Both the position numbers and the translations under genes were made by a program. The notes beneath the pieces were generated by a model. It was not told where the DNA came from, searched no databases, and saw only the letters and a list, made by a program, of their open reading frames with translations. Shown here in pieces: positions 45,828-57,697 of a stretch of 64,000 nt of DNA. How positions within the stretch are numbered: position 1 is the first letter of the stretch; every line of letters starts with the position of its first letter. Origin of the DNA: Proteromonas lacertae (taxonomy: Eukaryota > Sar > Bigyra > Opalinata > Proteromonadidae); contig NGBS01000871.1 of the NCBI GenBank assembly GCA_002245135.1, positions 372,001 to 436,000 of the forward strand, written 5' to 3'.

Positions 45828-48800
45828 TTAGTTATCTGACTTGTCATTTTCTTTCAATTCTTCATTAGGAGTTCCATCGTTACTATTAAACTCCAGCGAC
45901 TTTACATCAGCTTCAGTGTCATTCTTTTCTATCCAAGTCTCAAATAAGGGATCTTGATGATTAATCTCTTTTTCAGGATCTGCTTCAGATAAAAGGTACA
46001 AAATAATTTCTTTCATATTCTCTAAATCAGAAGGTTGTGTATTTTCATCTTTTGATTTTTCTAAGTATATATCTTCTGCAAATTGAATGGCATTTCCTCC
46101 TGTTAGTTGATATGTCATATGTAAAAATCGTTTCTATTCATATATTATCATAAAAAAAATAAATAATACTGCTCCAGCTTCCATAATCATCTTAATACAT
46201 TCTAAATTCTCACCTTTAACAGCATAATACAACACATTATATTTATCATAATTCAAAGCACAAGAATCAGCTTTATTTCTCAACAATACTTCCACTACTT
46301 CTGAATATCCCTTCAAACAACTGATCATCAAAGGACTCATGTCAGAAGTCTTACAGAATTGATTTGGTTGAATTCCTTTCACTTCTAACAGTGAATCTAT
46401 TATTTCAGGCTTGTTTAATTTACAGGCTATATAGAGTAAACTGCCTTCAAAATCCATTCCCTATTTGAAATATATAAAATAATATATATAACAATATACA
46501 TGATAAACTCCAACTCCAGATATATTTGGATCTGGCATTGCTTGTGCCAATTTCATTATAATTTCGTTACTATAATTCTTATACAAAGCAATATGAGCTG
46601 GTGGTGGTGAACAAGATGGTGTATATAAAATACAATTATTATCAATAAAACTCCAACCTAAATATTCATCATTCAATAAAGCAAAATGTAAAGGTGAAAA
46701 ATTAAAAATATTATCAGTTTCTGTGTCTTTTTCTTGACAAATTGCATTTACATTTGCTCCAGCTTTGATTAATGAAGTAATCATCTTATATGCAAGTGTA
46801 GGTGATGTAATATAACAAGCATTGTGTAAAACTGTTTTTCCACCATCCAACACACTTTTTACACCATCATTAGTTAAACCTAATAAATATTCACATAATT
46901 TATATTTTCCCAACCATCGCTTATTCTCATCATCACATTTTACACACCACTGTGGCATGTTTTCATCTTTGTATCTATCTGGTAGTGGTATTCTTCCTAT
47001 TACTAAATGAAGAGGTAATATTCCACTGGATGTGATATAAGTGGATAGTTTTGAATCTGATAATGGTTGTAATATGATTTCTCTTGGAGATCTCAAATTC
47101 TATATATAATATACTATAATATATATATTATACTCTATATTTATATTCAAATATTTCAGCTATTTCATGTTCTTTCTTTTCCTCTTGAGTTAATCCCAAA
47201 TTAGAATTATCATAAACAGGAGTAAATACTCCTCTCTTTTCACCATTCTTTACTAATATCTTTACAATATCAACAATATCATTCTCATCACCAGTTTTAC
47301 CTACAATTCTTCCAAAACAAGCACAATGAATGGGTAAATAATGATCAACATCTTGAATATTCACATCTGCACCATAATCTAATAACAATTTAATAACAGG
47401 AACATGTCCTAGACTTAACGCATAATGTAAAGGTGTACAACCGTATTTATCCACTTTATTTATCTTAGCACCACAATCAATCAATTCTTTTACTGTATCT
47501 GTTAGTATTGTTGGTGGATTATTTGATTCTTTACCTTCTGTATTGATTATACCATTACTTATCCATTTTAATCTTGTATTGAGTGTAACTCCTTTTATTA
47601 GCATATGAAGTGGGAATAATCCATCAGAATCAGCTACATTTGGATCAGCACCAGCTTTTAATAATGTTAATACCATTCTTGAATTACCAGTAATGGATGG
47701 AATATTACTATCTTCAACACCTTCAAAATGTTTGATTTGTAAATCTTCTACGGATTGATTATCTGGAGAAACAATGGAGAATTTGATCAACGGATCTCCA
47801 CTAACAGTTACACTATTAACATCAGCTTTACCTTCATTGATTAATATATCAACAATATTATCATAACCTAACGATAAAGCAGTCATTAATGGACTAACAC
47901 CAGTTTTATCACTAATTGAAACATTACCATGATTTTGTATCAATAACTTCACTAATTCTTCATTTCCTAAGTTTACAGCACAATGTAATGGAGTAGATTC
48001 TGGAATATTCCATACTTCATATTCTTTCACTTTATTTAAAACAATTGTCCAATCATCTTCCATTGGGCCAAATACACCAGCTGGGAATGATGGTTTTTGT
48101 AATGAAGATGGTGATATTAATGAACCATCTAAATTGTCTTTACCTTTTTGACTGGTTTGCCTTGCTGTTGCTGGTTTTGAATTCCTTTTTTGTTTTTTAT
48201 TCCCTGTATCAGCAGGTTCTGCTTCTACTTGTTTCAATGTCTCTGGTGGATTTGCTTTTAGTTCTGTTTTATGTACACCTCTTGTGATTAAATATATTGC
48301 ATTTCTTTTAACTCTTTCTAAAAATCCATCAACATCGTCTATTTGAATATTTGCATATTTCAAAGGTCTATAATCTAATATGGATATGAAATAATTCAAT
48401 ATTCCATCATCTAATATTTTGTATGTAATATTATCTTTCATATACAATAATAATGCATCTTCTTTATCATCACATACACAAAGTGGTTCAAATAAATTCA
48501 ATGCTTTTATTAAATAGTCAATCTTATTACAAGGATTCTTAAATAATCTTGTAATTACATTTAATACATTAGACATTGTATTTCCTTGTACTGTACTCAA
48601 TTCAACCAATTGTTTTGCATAATTTTCATTCAATTCATCACATTGTCTTTGATACTCAGCATCAATCTGAGCTTTTTCTTCCTCAGTATATTTCTTAGGA
48701 TAAACCAATTCAGGTTTATTTTCTATTGTTGGTACTTCCACAGCTTGATGATTCAAATTATACATCACGAACAATATTCCATCAGGTAATAAAATCATCT

Positions 48801-51800
48801 CTTTTAAAGTATCAATTGCATATAATATACCTTTCTCATTATCATCATTAATTGGTAATAAAGCTACTGTAGTTAAATAAGGAATATGTTTTAATAAAGT
48901 TCTAGAGGAAAGTAAAGATGGTGGTTCTTGTGTCAATGTTGGATCAACTTGAGAAGCTTTCTTTCCTTTTGCATTTTCATTTTCTGGGATTGGATTTTCT
49001 AATGGTTCTTCGATATATTCATTTCCACCTTTTGATAGATTATTAATCAATTCCATTGATAGTGTAAATAGTGGACAATGTTCAATGAAATTTACAGCAC
49101 TGGTAGTTTGAATTTCATATTTCCACTCAGGTGAGATATTTTTCATCCACTGGATAATTACATCAACTAATGGATATGGTGTAACGGATGCATTTGTAAT
49201 TACTGAAGAATCTTTTCCACCTGCACCTTTTTTCACTTCTTTTTTTGGTGCTTTTGGCTTTTCTTTTTTTGGCTTTGGTTTTTTCGCACCACCTCCTTTT
49301 CCTTGATTTGCTACTATCAAATCATCAATTTCTGTATCTGATTCATAATCTGTTTCAACGTAATCATCAATATTGTATGGAGATATTAAACCATTTCTGA
49401 AGTAGAAATGTGCTTTAGGTGAAAAACAAATGAGATAATTTAACTATAAATTATATATATATATAATTAATATACTGTTTTTATAATTGAAATGTAAATA
49501 TTATAATGTAATGGTGTTAATGGTTCTAGTGGATTCTCTAGTGTAACATTTGATTCAGATTGCTCCATTTCTTTACATTCTTCTCTTTCTATTCCTTCAT
49601 TTACTTTAACTTCTTCATTTAATCCATTATCATCTTTTTTCTCCTCTCCTTCAGTTGATTGTTTTGATTCTTCTACTACTAGTGGTGGTTCTATTTTTGT
49701 TTCTTCACTGTAATTTTGATTATTATTATTATTAATCTCTTCATTTTCTTTATTTATTTCATCTTCAATTGGATATACAGGTAATAATACTTGTAATAAA
49801 ACAGGAATAATATCAGCAGAGATTATAACAGAGGCATTATCTTCATTCTTTATTATTAAATACACAAATCTACAAATTCTACACTTCATATCCAAATCAG
49901 TTTGCTCACTTTCCAGTAAACTTCTTATTAAGTTTACATTTAAATATGGAATTTCCTCACCTTTTAAAATTGTTTGAATTTCTTCATCTGTTGATGGTTT
50001 TACAATTGTATGAATTTTTACTTTTTCTTTTTCACATTCTTCATTTTCTTTACTCTCTTCTCCTTCATTATCTTTCTTTTCTTCTTCTTCTTCTTCTTGT
50101 AATGGCTTTTCTGTTGATTCTACTGTAATATTTTCATTCATTTTACTTTCTTCTTCTATTCCATAACCATCATCATCATCAATCTTTCCTTCTTCATAAC
50201 CATATTCTTCTTCTTTTCTTTCTTCTTTTTCTGCTTCTCTATTCTCATTATTATTCAATAACATTTCTTCTTCTTTTTCATATTTACATAATAAAGTTAA
50301 CAACACTTCAATCTTATTTCTAATCTCAAAATCATTATCTTTCAATTGTCTTAATAATACCTTCAACATTCTCGCATCTTTTGCTATATCTCTTACCCAC
50401 TTTCTTGGCTTGAATAATTCAATTAATCCATCTAAAACTCTATGAAATAATACACTACAATGTTTTGAATTTATATTTTCAATTAAGCGGTTAATTTCAC
50501 GTAATAATCTAAATACTATTTTCTTTAATTTATCATTTTCACTTTCTGGAACTTCTTCTTCTACTTTTCCTTTCTTTTCTTTCTTCTCTACTTTTTCAGA
50601 CTCTTTAGTTTCATTTTCTTTACTTTCTTCTTCATTTGGGTTTGGATTGTTTGAATTATCAACTAATTCATTTGGTAATACAGTACAGAGTGTACTACAA
50701 GTTGTATTAACTGCCCAATAACTCCATTCTAATAGAATATTAAAATTGAATATTTCTTTTGGAATTCCAAGGCTTGCTGCTGATTCAAACTCTTCATCAT
50801 TATTACTCTTTAAATCATCTTTTAGACTTTTCTTTGATGCATTCTTTGATTTTTGTGATTTCAACGTATCTGTGGATTCTTTTTTGTTCATTTTCTTACC
50901 TCCTCCATCTTCTTCTGAATAGATAATATTGCCATTATCATCACGAGGCAAGTCCATAATTGGTATTTGTTCAATAAAAGATAGTCTAGATCGTCTAATT
51001 GCAGCAACATAAATGTCAAACACGTTTGAAATTTGTGGATGAGATTCTTTATACTGGCAAATACCATCCAGTAGATATAATGCAATTCTATTCTCATCAC
51101 TTACTTCTTCTGGATTTGGGTAAAATTTTGATAGGTAATTGGAACACTCAGGATTACTATACATAATCTCAAACACTTTGGGAGTATATTCTAATAATTG
51201 GGTATTTTGAGTATTTTTTTCAGTTGGAGTTAAATAGTATAACGTGTGTAATGCATTACTTCTCACTTCTTGATTTTCATTTCCTAAGTGAGTTGTCAAT
51301 GAATAAACTGGATCTATTATTTGTATAGAATATAATCAATATATATACCACTTTTTATAAATATATTCTCAGTATATTTTGCTCTTTTCTCATCTTCTTC
51401 TGGTGGTAATTTATACACAGACTGCATAACAAATTTAATGCATCTTACAGCAGCAACTTGAACTGCAGGATCTTCATCATTCAAAAAGGCTGAAAACCTT
51501 TCACATCCTTCCCATTTTGTAGTAGATTTCTCACCTTCTGTCATAACTTCTAAAGCTAATTTTAAAGGCTCTGGATGAAGGGATAACAGCTCTGCAAACT
51601 TCAAAATTACTGATTTAATAATTTCTGGTTTCTAATAATATAATACTTTTGGATATACATTATTTGGTCTTAAATTATTCAAAAGAGTAGGTACACTATT
51701 ATCAGTATTGATAAAATCTAGATTGACTTTTTTAATTGCATCGGTTAAAATATCTGGCTTTGTAGATCTCAAGCATTTGCCTAATTCTTTAAGTTGCTCC

Positions 51801-51835
51801 TTAGATGATACCACTGTCTTTGATTTATTAGGCAT
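45828..51835 (-). CDS. Armadillo plus ankyrin repeat protein, 1934 aa
   Basis: There are seven exons: 51835-51659, 51631-51349, 51313-49476, 49443-47134, 47099-46500, 46460-46170 and 46133-45828. The introns are 27, 35, 32, 34, 39 and 36 nt, all GTAT...TAG. The N-terminal 600-700 residues contain helical ARM/HEAT-like repeats (e.g. VQVAAVRCIKFVM, VRSNALHTLYYL) interrupted by long Glu/Lys linkers. A Lys/Pro-rich patch lies near residue 820. From about residue 1250 come at least eight ankyrin repeats (STPLHCAVNLGN-x-E-x-V-K-L-L type; CTPLHYALSLGHVPVIKLLL is the clearest). The C-terminus is acidic. This ARM-then-ankyrin order recalls ARMC3 and ANKAR-like proteins found in ciliated organisms, but similarity beyond repeat type cannot be proven here. 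It is a scaffold rather than an enzyme, and it is divergent from the SEC-C gene across only 99 bp. Confidence 0.85.
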
Positions 51836-51934
51836 TATTTAAAGAATTAATAAAAAATAACGATTAGAAACTCCTATATTTTTGAAATTGTATTGGTGTG
51901 TATTTTTCTTTTTCTTTTTTATTCGTCTAAATAT
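51836..51934. promoter_or_regulatory. Short bidirectional intergenic region
   Basis: Only 99 bp separate the start codons of the ARM/ankyrin gene (minus strand) and the SEC-C membrane gene (plus strand). It is AT-rich with T-runs toward the plus-strand gene. Both promoters and 5' UTRs must fit here or overlap the neighbouring genes; no specific motif is recognised. Confidence 0.5.
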
Positions 51935-52645
51935 ATGGATAATAAGTCTTCAAAAACATTAGAACAGATATATTCTTACAAATTTTTATATTTTTATATT
52001 CCTATTGTATTTTTACAGCTATGACTCATTAGTTTATTGCCTGGATTATAGGCTTTGGATTTAGTATGTACGCACGTGCATGGGAGTTTTATATAATTTT
52101 AACAATTATAGCATTTGTATTGAACAATCTGTTTTTATACTTTAGTTAATATATGCATTAATATACAGAGATTGCTTTCATCCACATTATCAAGTTCCTC
52201 TGTTTGCTTATATGCGAGTATATATTTTTGCATTTTAATTCTACGTTTAGAGTGAAGAAGAAAGTGGATCTATGGTAGATATACTTGACAATACATTTGA
52301 TACTCCTACACCTACACCTAGGCCTGATGAAGCAAATCACAATAAAAGAAATCAATTTAGTGAGAGAACTGACGAACTTGTAGTTAATAAGTCACCATCT
52401 AGCACTACATCAGAAGATTTATATAATGAGATGATTAAAAAGTATATTCACTCTTTCTATACAAATATTAGAAACAGCCATTTAATAGCTACTAAAAGAT
52501 TGAATAATAGAAAGTTTTCTATTCATGGTGAACAATTAAAACGTATTAAAGATATTGCTTTATTGTATGATTAGAAGAATTACAAAGAGATAATCAAGAT
52601 TGCCCTTGTGGATCTGGTTTGAAATACAAAGATTGCTGTAAATAG
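51935..52645 (+). CDS. Multi-pass membrane protein with C-terminal SEC-C zinc motif, 196 aa
   Basis: There are five exons: 51935-52006, 52033-52116, 52146-52217, 52251-52542 and 52575-52645, with introns of 26, 29, 33 and 32 nt. Without splicing only the fourth exon looks like an ORF, so this gene is easy to miss. The N-terminal 70 residues hold two or three hydrophobic segments (FLYFYIPIFIAWIIGFGF, then FYIILTIIAFLIYALIY). A polar middle with TPTPTPRP and helical charged sequence follows. The protein ends in DCPCGSGLKYKDCCK, an exact SEC-C motif (C-P-C-G-S-G-x-K-Y-K-x-C-C), which binds zinc in bacterial SecA and in many eukaryotic and bacterial proteins. The biological role is unknown. The motif, which only appears after removal of the last intron, is strong support for the gene model. 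Confidence 0.8.
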
Positions 52646-52778
52646 ATATAGTTTAATCAATTTAACGATTGTTTTTAATTTAAAACATTTTTCTCTTTTT
52701 TAATTAAAAAATACCCAGTTAAAATAATATATTCGTTTTGAAAACCAACGAGGCTTAAATTGTATTTAGACACGAACA

Positions 52779-54309
52779 ATGTTGAAACACATGAAACGAC
52801 TATATTTAAAAAGTGAGTCAACACAACGATATATGGACAGATATTACTTTTTTCTTCTATTTTTGGTGATAGTTGGTGTGAATTGTGATGGTTCTGGAGT
52901 TTCTTTGACAATTGATATCAGTATGTTTACAGAAGACATAGCCAAAGATGTGTTGCTTTTAGATTATGGTGTAGCTGATAAGGAAATCATCAGATTAGCA
53001 GGAGCTGTAGCAATTCCAGATAACATGACATTTGCTAGTTTTTCATGGTGGACTGATGAAGCAGAAGATTATACAGAAAAATATGAGTTCATAATATCTC
53101 CAGTAGATCCAACACTTCTGATGGGATATTTAGACATTCCAATGAGTGGATATGTTCCAAAACAACAACAAAAGTATAAATATGTTTTTATTGATAATAA
53201 TGAATAGATGGATGTTTAATATGAGATGTTTAAATAAAGTTGGTGAATCTCAAAAAGTAGAAATTGCTTTACAGTTGAGATTATGGACTCATGATGGAGT
53301 AAGAGAATATAGTGGAGTAAATGTGAAACCATCCAAAATATGTAATCATATTGATTATCCTGCTTGTACAATATATCCCAAAACAAAATTAAGTACAAGA
53401 AAAACCTTGACAATAACCACAATCGATATGTTTGGTGAAACAAATGAAGCCAATGATATTGAAAGAATCAAAGATGTATATTATTCATTACAAGATACAA
53501 ATACAATAATCTCAATTCAAAATGCTCCAAAACATCTACAAGAATTATTTATTCTAAACACATTTAATAGTTATAAATATCACATTGCAATGCCAAGAAG
53601 TGATGAAAACTCAAAAGATGATAATGGCTTATTAATATTAAGTAAATATCCAATAACAATTTGTAATTATATAAATCTGGGAGTAGATGAAGAATATAAT
53701 CGAATTTATGGAGCAGTGATAAGTGGAATAGATATAGGAAGTAATCGAATAGTATTTTTAATCAACAGTATATTGCCAAATGATGAAAGTAGTTATATAG
53801 CTAGTTTAAATGATTATTTAATAAAGATTGAAAATGAAGTGAGTAAAACAATAAAAGAATTTAAAAAGAATAATGAAGAATATAATATAATGACAATCTA
53901 CAGTGGAGATTTAGGTCAAGACAGTGGAACAATGGATGAACAAACTGATGCTTATTTAAGTTTATTAGAATTATTAAAAGCAAATGATTTATACAATACA
54001 AGTGGTGATAATCGATTAATAACTGATCATTTAAAACATATTCGAAGTGAATTTTTATTGAGAAGTAATAATGAAGAATTCTTTAATAATGAAATTCAAA
54101 TTCGAAGTATTTCAACATTGAATATAAGTAGTTCAATTAGTGTAGACTATAATGAAGAAGAATTTTTATTAGCAACTCCAAACAGTGGTTTAAGTGTGAC
54201 TTTTGAATTTTGGCCAATTGGAACTAATAATGATGAAAGTAATATTTATATGGAATTTGGATTGAAGAATATGATATTGTTATTGTTGATGGTGTTATTG
54301 TATTTATAA
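52779..54309 (+). CDS. Secreted, probably GPI-anchored protein with WIF-like domain and degenerate EEP fold, 498 aa
   Basis: There are two exons, 52779-53173 and 53208-54309, with a 34-nt intron. An in-frame ATG at 52833 gives a cleaner signal peptide (MDRYYFFLLFLVIVGVNC) and may be the real start. After the signal, residues of about 40-185 match the WIF fold pattern: an IP-x-N-M-T-F-x-S-F-x-W strand, Y-E-F, then I-P-M-x-G-Y-V-P, F-x-x-x-C-L and a V-x-I-x-L-Q-L-x-L strand ending in a cysteine. This is the layout of RYK and WIF1, which bind Wnt. Residues of about 190-460 look like an endonuclease/exonuclease/phosphatase fold (NGLLILSKYPI, YSGDLGQD, ITDHLKHI). However, the metal-binding Glu of the QE motif is Asn (ISIQNAP), GDFN is GDLG and the final SDH is lost, so catalysis is doubtful. 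The terminal LLLLMVLLYL suits a GPI signal. Confidence 0.72.
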
Positions 54310-54650
54310 GATTAATTATAAAGTAAATGATTATATTGCACATTGTTTGTTTGTATATATTCTTCGATATTCTCTAATAACTACTTCAAATATAAACAAT
54401 TTGTAAAAGATTTGCACAGTTTGTATCATTTATTGTAAATATTTGTATACACATATTATTTGATTTAATTATTCATTTTGTATAACTATACAATGAATTG
54501 TTCTTAACAATTTGAATAATGAAAGAAAAAATAGTATTACCACAATATCAGTTATTTATCTTCTTACACCATCCTAACTCAAGTATAACTATAAAAGTGT
54601 TTATGCCATAATTAATTAAATAAATACACACACAAATATATATATAGTAT
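54310..54650. other. Intergenic region between convergent genes
   Basis: These 341 bp hold the 3' ends of the WIF/EEP gene (plus) and the Vps39-like gene (minus). There are no coding signals. A TGTTTGTT lies at 54344-54351, 35 nt after the WIF/EEP stop, and may belong to a cleavage/polyadenylation signal. Confidence 0.6.
54344..54351 (+). terminator. TGTTTGTT downstream element (candidate poly(A) signal)
   Basis: An exact TGTTTGTT lies 35 nt past the WIF/EEP stop. In Blastocystis this octamer lies just downstream of poly(A) sites and helps define them. Here the gene has its own TAA, so only a 3'-processing role is suggested. Seeing the same octamer 53 nt after the OSCP1 stop supports this; chance is still possible in T-rich spacers. 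Confidence 0.35.
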
Positions 54651-55353
54651 TTAATTAGTTTTAGTACAACTATAATGACTTATCTTACCATTTGGTTGTC
54701 TACTAAAAATCACATCTCTACCAATAGATTTACCACATATTGAACACTTAGTATTTTCATCAATCAAAAATGATGATCTTTTCTTCGAATTCAATAATAA
54801 TGAATATCTCAAATACTCCATTCTTTCTAATTGCAACACAATTTTACCTGTTCTTAACTGATGAATATGATGAGGTATAATTTTTATAAGGTAATTCAAA
54901 ATATCATTCGTTTCGTAATATTCAGGTAATGTAGAAAGCAAATAAATTGGATCAATTATAGTGAAATATTTATTAATAATATTGATGACTTCATCTTTAT
55001 TTTCTTTAGTATTTGATTCATATAGTATAGAGAGAAATATATTAAACGGTTCAGAATCATTTATATCACTAATACAATAAGTTTCGGCGAGTTTAAAATC
55101 GTGTAAGACATTGATATCATATTCTAAGGCTTTTTTATGTTCATGATGCTAATATAATATATATATATATATACTTTATAGTGTATCAATCCAATTTCAT
55201 AATACAATTTATGATTTTTCAATTGTTCAATTAAATGATTTGAATTATAACAATTACAAACATGTATGAAATTGATTAATTTACTTCTAATTGTACCAAC
55301 TTCACCACTTTCTTTACCAGGAATAAGATTATGATTATCTATTGAAATAATAA

Positions 55354-55401
<48 letters not shown>

Positions 55402-57619
55402 CATAATTCTATATTATTCTTTTGAGCAGATTCTGTTAATTGTTTTGCATAAATATCACCTAATTCATTGGATAGTACTTCATCACTGTATCTTTGTTGG
55501 ACTAATAAATACTCCAAATACTTATATAATATATCATTCTTTATAAATTCATTCAAAATGTTGTTTATTATTGATAATATTGTGTTGATATATGTATCTG
55601 AGAGTGGAATATCTGGATTTGTATATATCTAAATAATAATAATAATAATAATATATACTGATAATGTTTCATTTGGATTTTTTTCCAATACCCAAGGGCT
55701 ATAATCAATAATTAACTTGGTATTTTTACAATTCTTTAAATAAGTAATTGTATCATTTATTCCATTATAGTCTTTTTGAATATACTCTCCTGTACCAAGT
55801 TTTTTCCATATATTTAATGCATCTTCACTTTTACCAATTGTACAGTAATAATGGCCTAACTCATTATAACACTATTAAATTAAAATTATTAAAAGTTAAT
55901 ATATATATATATATATATACTTGATTATCCAACAAGTATTCAATCACATCATTCGGTTGGCAATACAATTTCTTTGATAATAACGAATAAAGTTGTTTAG
56001 GATATATCATATGAGTGACTTTAACATATACCAAATCAATAATTGGAGCTAAATCAACTATCTTTATATACTTTTCTCTATTTTGTTCAATCATATTATG
56101 AAACCCAATATAACTATCATTTAATATTTCTTTTATTTTTGGATGATTTGGTGGATATGAATCTATAGATTGTCCTGTTCTTTGTGCACATTTTGTTCTT
56201 GCTATTGTGATTATATCATTCGTTTTTCCTGGAACTAATTCTTTCTTTATATGAATAGGATTATAATCGTATAATTTGTTGTATAAATTAGGATAATAAT
56301 ATAATATTTCTTTTGGATCTATACTGGATTGTGTAAAGTGATTAAATGCTTCTTTTATATTCACTGAATAGAATAATGATAAACCTGCATTCATGTGAAA
56401 TTGAGGTAATTTTGTTGGCTAAATATATTAAAAATAAATAAAATAAATGTGAAAAATATACTGCATCTGCTGGTGTTAATACCAATTGTAATAATTCATA
56501 AGCTTCACTGATATTTCCTCTTCTTAATAACATTTCAATTTGAGCATCAACTGGTAATGGTTGGAATATCATAATTCCGCCACCTGGAGCTGAGAGAAGT
56601 ATATATTTCCTATTTGAATTCTTTATATCACTATATGTCATAATTCCATCACTTAATATACAATCTGTAGGTACAGTAAACTATAAAATGAATAAATAAT
56701 ATTTTATACAGTTTGTACCAATGTTTGATCAACAGCTGAATGTAATATAACAGAAGTTGAACATAAACTGAAAATATAGGGGTTACAATAACTCATTTGT
56801 AACGGATAGTCTCTATTAAATACAATAGTGTTCTTTGGAGCAGGAAATCCTTCATTATTCATATATACACATGTACTAGAGCTAATGCTAAATATAGTCT
56901 CATCTTCACTAATAGTTTTTACACACAATGGTTGTTTACTATCTAAATAAGCGTCAATCATTTGAGGTTTGCTTTGCATCATTGTATTGATCATCCAATA
57001 ATTGTGTTTGTTTATATAAAACAATGTATTTCCTGACCATACTATTTGATTGGGTGATGTTATTGTATCTGCTATACTATGCTCTTGTGTCTGTTGGAAT
57101 AAGTTTCTTGTATAATCTAATAATACTAACTTCTTTTTTATTGCTAAACAAAGTCTTGGAGTTGGTGAATCTTTCATATTATAAGCAAAAGCGGTTACAT
57201 TCTTATATTTTAATCCCAAAAATGTTTCTCTGTTTGTCTCCATACTCCATGTTTGAGGAACACCATCACATATTGTCAAATAAGAGTTTACTGCAGTCAT
57301 TACACAAATATGAGAGACTGGTTTCTTTGAAGATATTGAAAATATAACTGGCTCTTTACTAGTATATTTTGCCTAAACTAATGAATAATAAACTTATACT
57401 GATTCACTAAATGTAGGTGGAACACTCTGTATAATTCTAAAAATGCATAAATGACCTTTTTCACATCCAACATAAACATCAAATGTCATATCATCAACAG
57501 CTATTGAGAATATAGTGTGATTAAGTAATACCATTATAAGCAAAGCATGTAATTCTACCAGGAATTGATTTATAATCAATAAGCTGTTCTAATTTAAACG
57601 CTTCTCGAGTGCTTTCCAT
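54651..57619 (-). CDS. VPS39: Vps39/TRAP1-type HOPS or CORVET tethering subunit, 889 aa
   Basis: This subunit tethers late endosomes and vacuoles by binding Rab GTPases. There are nine exons: 57619-57532, 57500-57400, 57372-56710, 56680-56462, 56418-55921, 55871-55659, 55628-55403, 55338-55175 and 55148-54651. Introns are 26-64 nt; the 64-nt one contains a long TA run. The N-terminal third is a citron-homology (CNH) beta-propeller (ITCFAYN, VYVGCEKGHLCIFRI at the start). The middle and C-terminal parts are alpha-solenoid, with the Vps39-type region around IIDYSPWVLEKNPNETLSIY. The C-terminus ends in a treble-clef-like finger: CSICGKSIGRDVIFSRQPNG, then HYSC. The order CNH, solenoid and C-x2-C finger matches Vps39/Vam6 and the related TGFBRAP1/Vps3; choosing between HOPS and CORVET needs alignment. 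It is divergent from OSCP1 across 78 bp. Confidence 0.87.
55356..55398. repeat. TA microsatellite in an intron of the Vps39-like gene
   Basis: About 21 TA units make up most of the 64-nt intron 55402-55339. Similar shorter TA runs sit in other introns of this gene (55920-55872 and 55174-55149). Confidence 0.9.
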
Positions 57620-57697
57620 AGATTTTGAGAAAGATCGGATAACTGAACATCAAAAAGCTTTGAATTATCATCATTTTTTCAAAGTTATATTTTTCAT
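57620..57697. promoter_or_regulatory. 78-bp bidirectional promoter region
   Basis: The only sequence between the start codons of the Vps39-like gene (minus) and OSCP1 (plus). It must contain both transcription starts or share them with the coding regions. No clear TATA box or other named motif is visible. Confidence 0.5.

Noticed and set aside
51632-51646. A 15-nt intron (GTATTATATTATTAG), like those of heterotrich ciliates such as Stentor.
   Set aside because: A 27-nt intron from the upstream GTATATCC donor (51658) uses the same acceptor, keeps the frame and fits the length range of the other introns.
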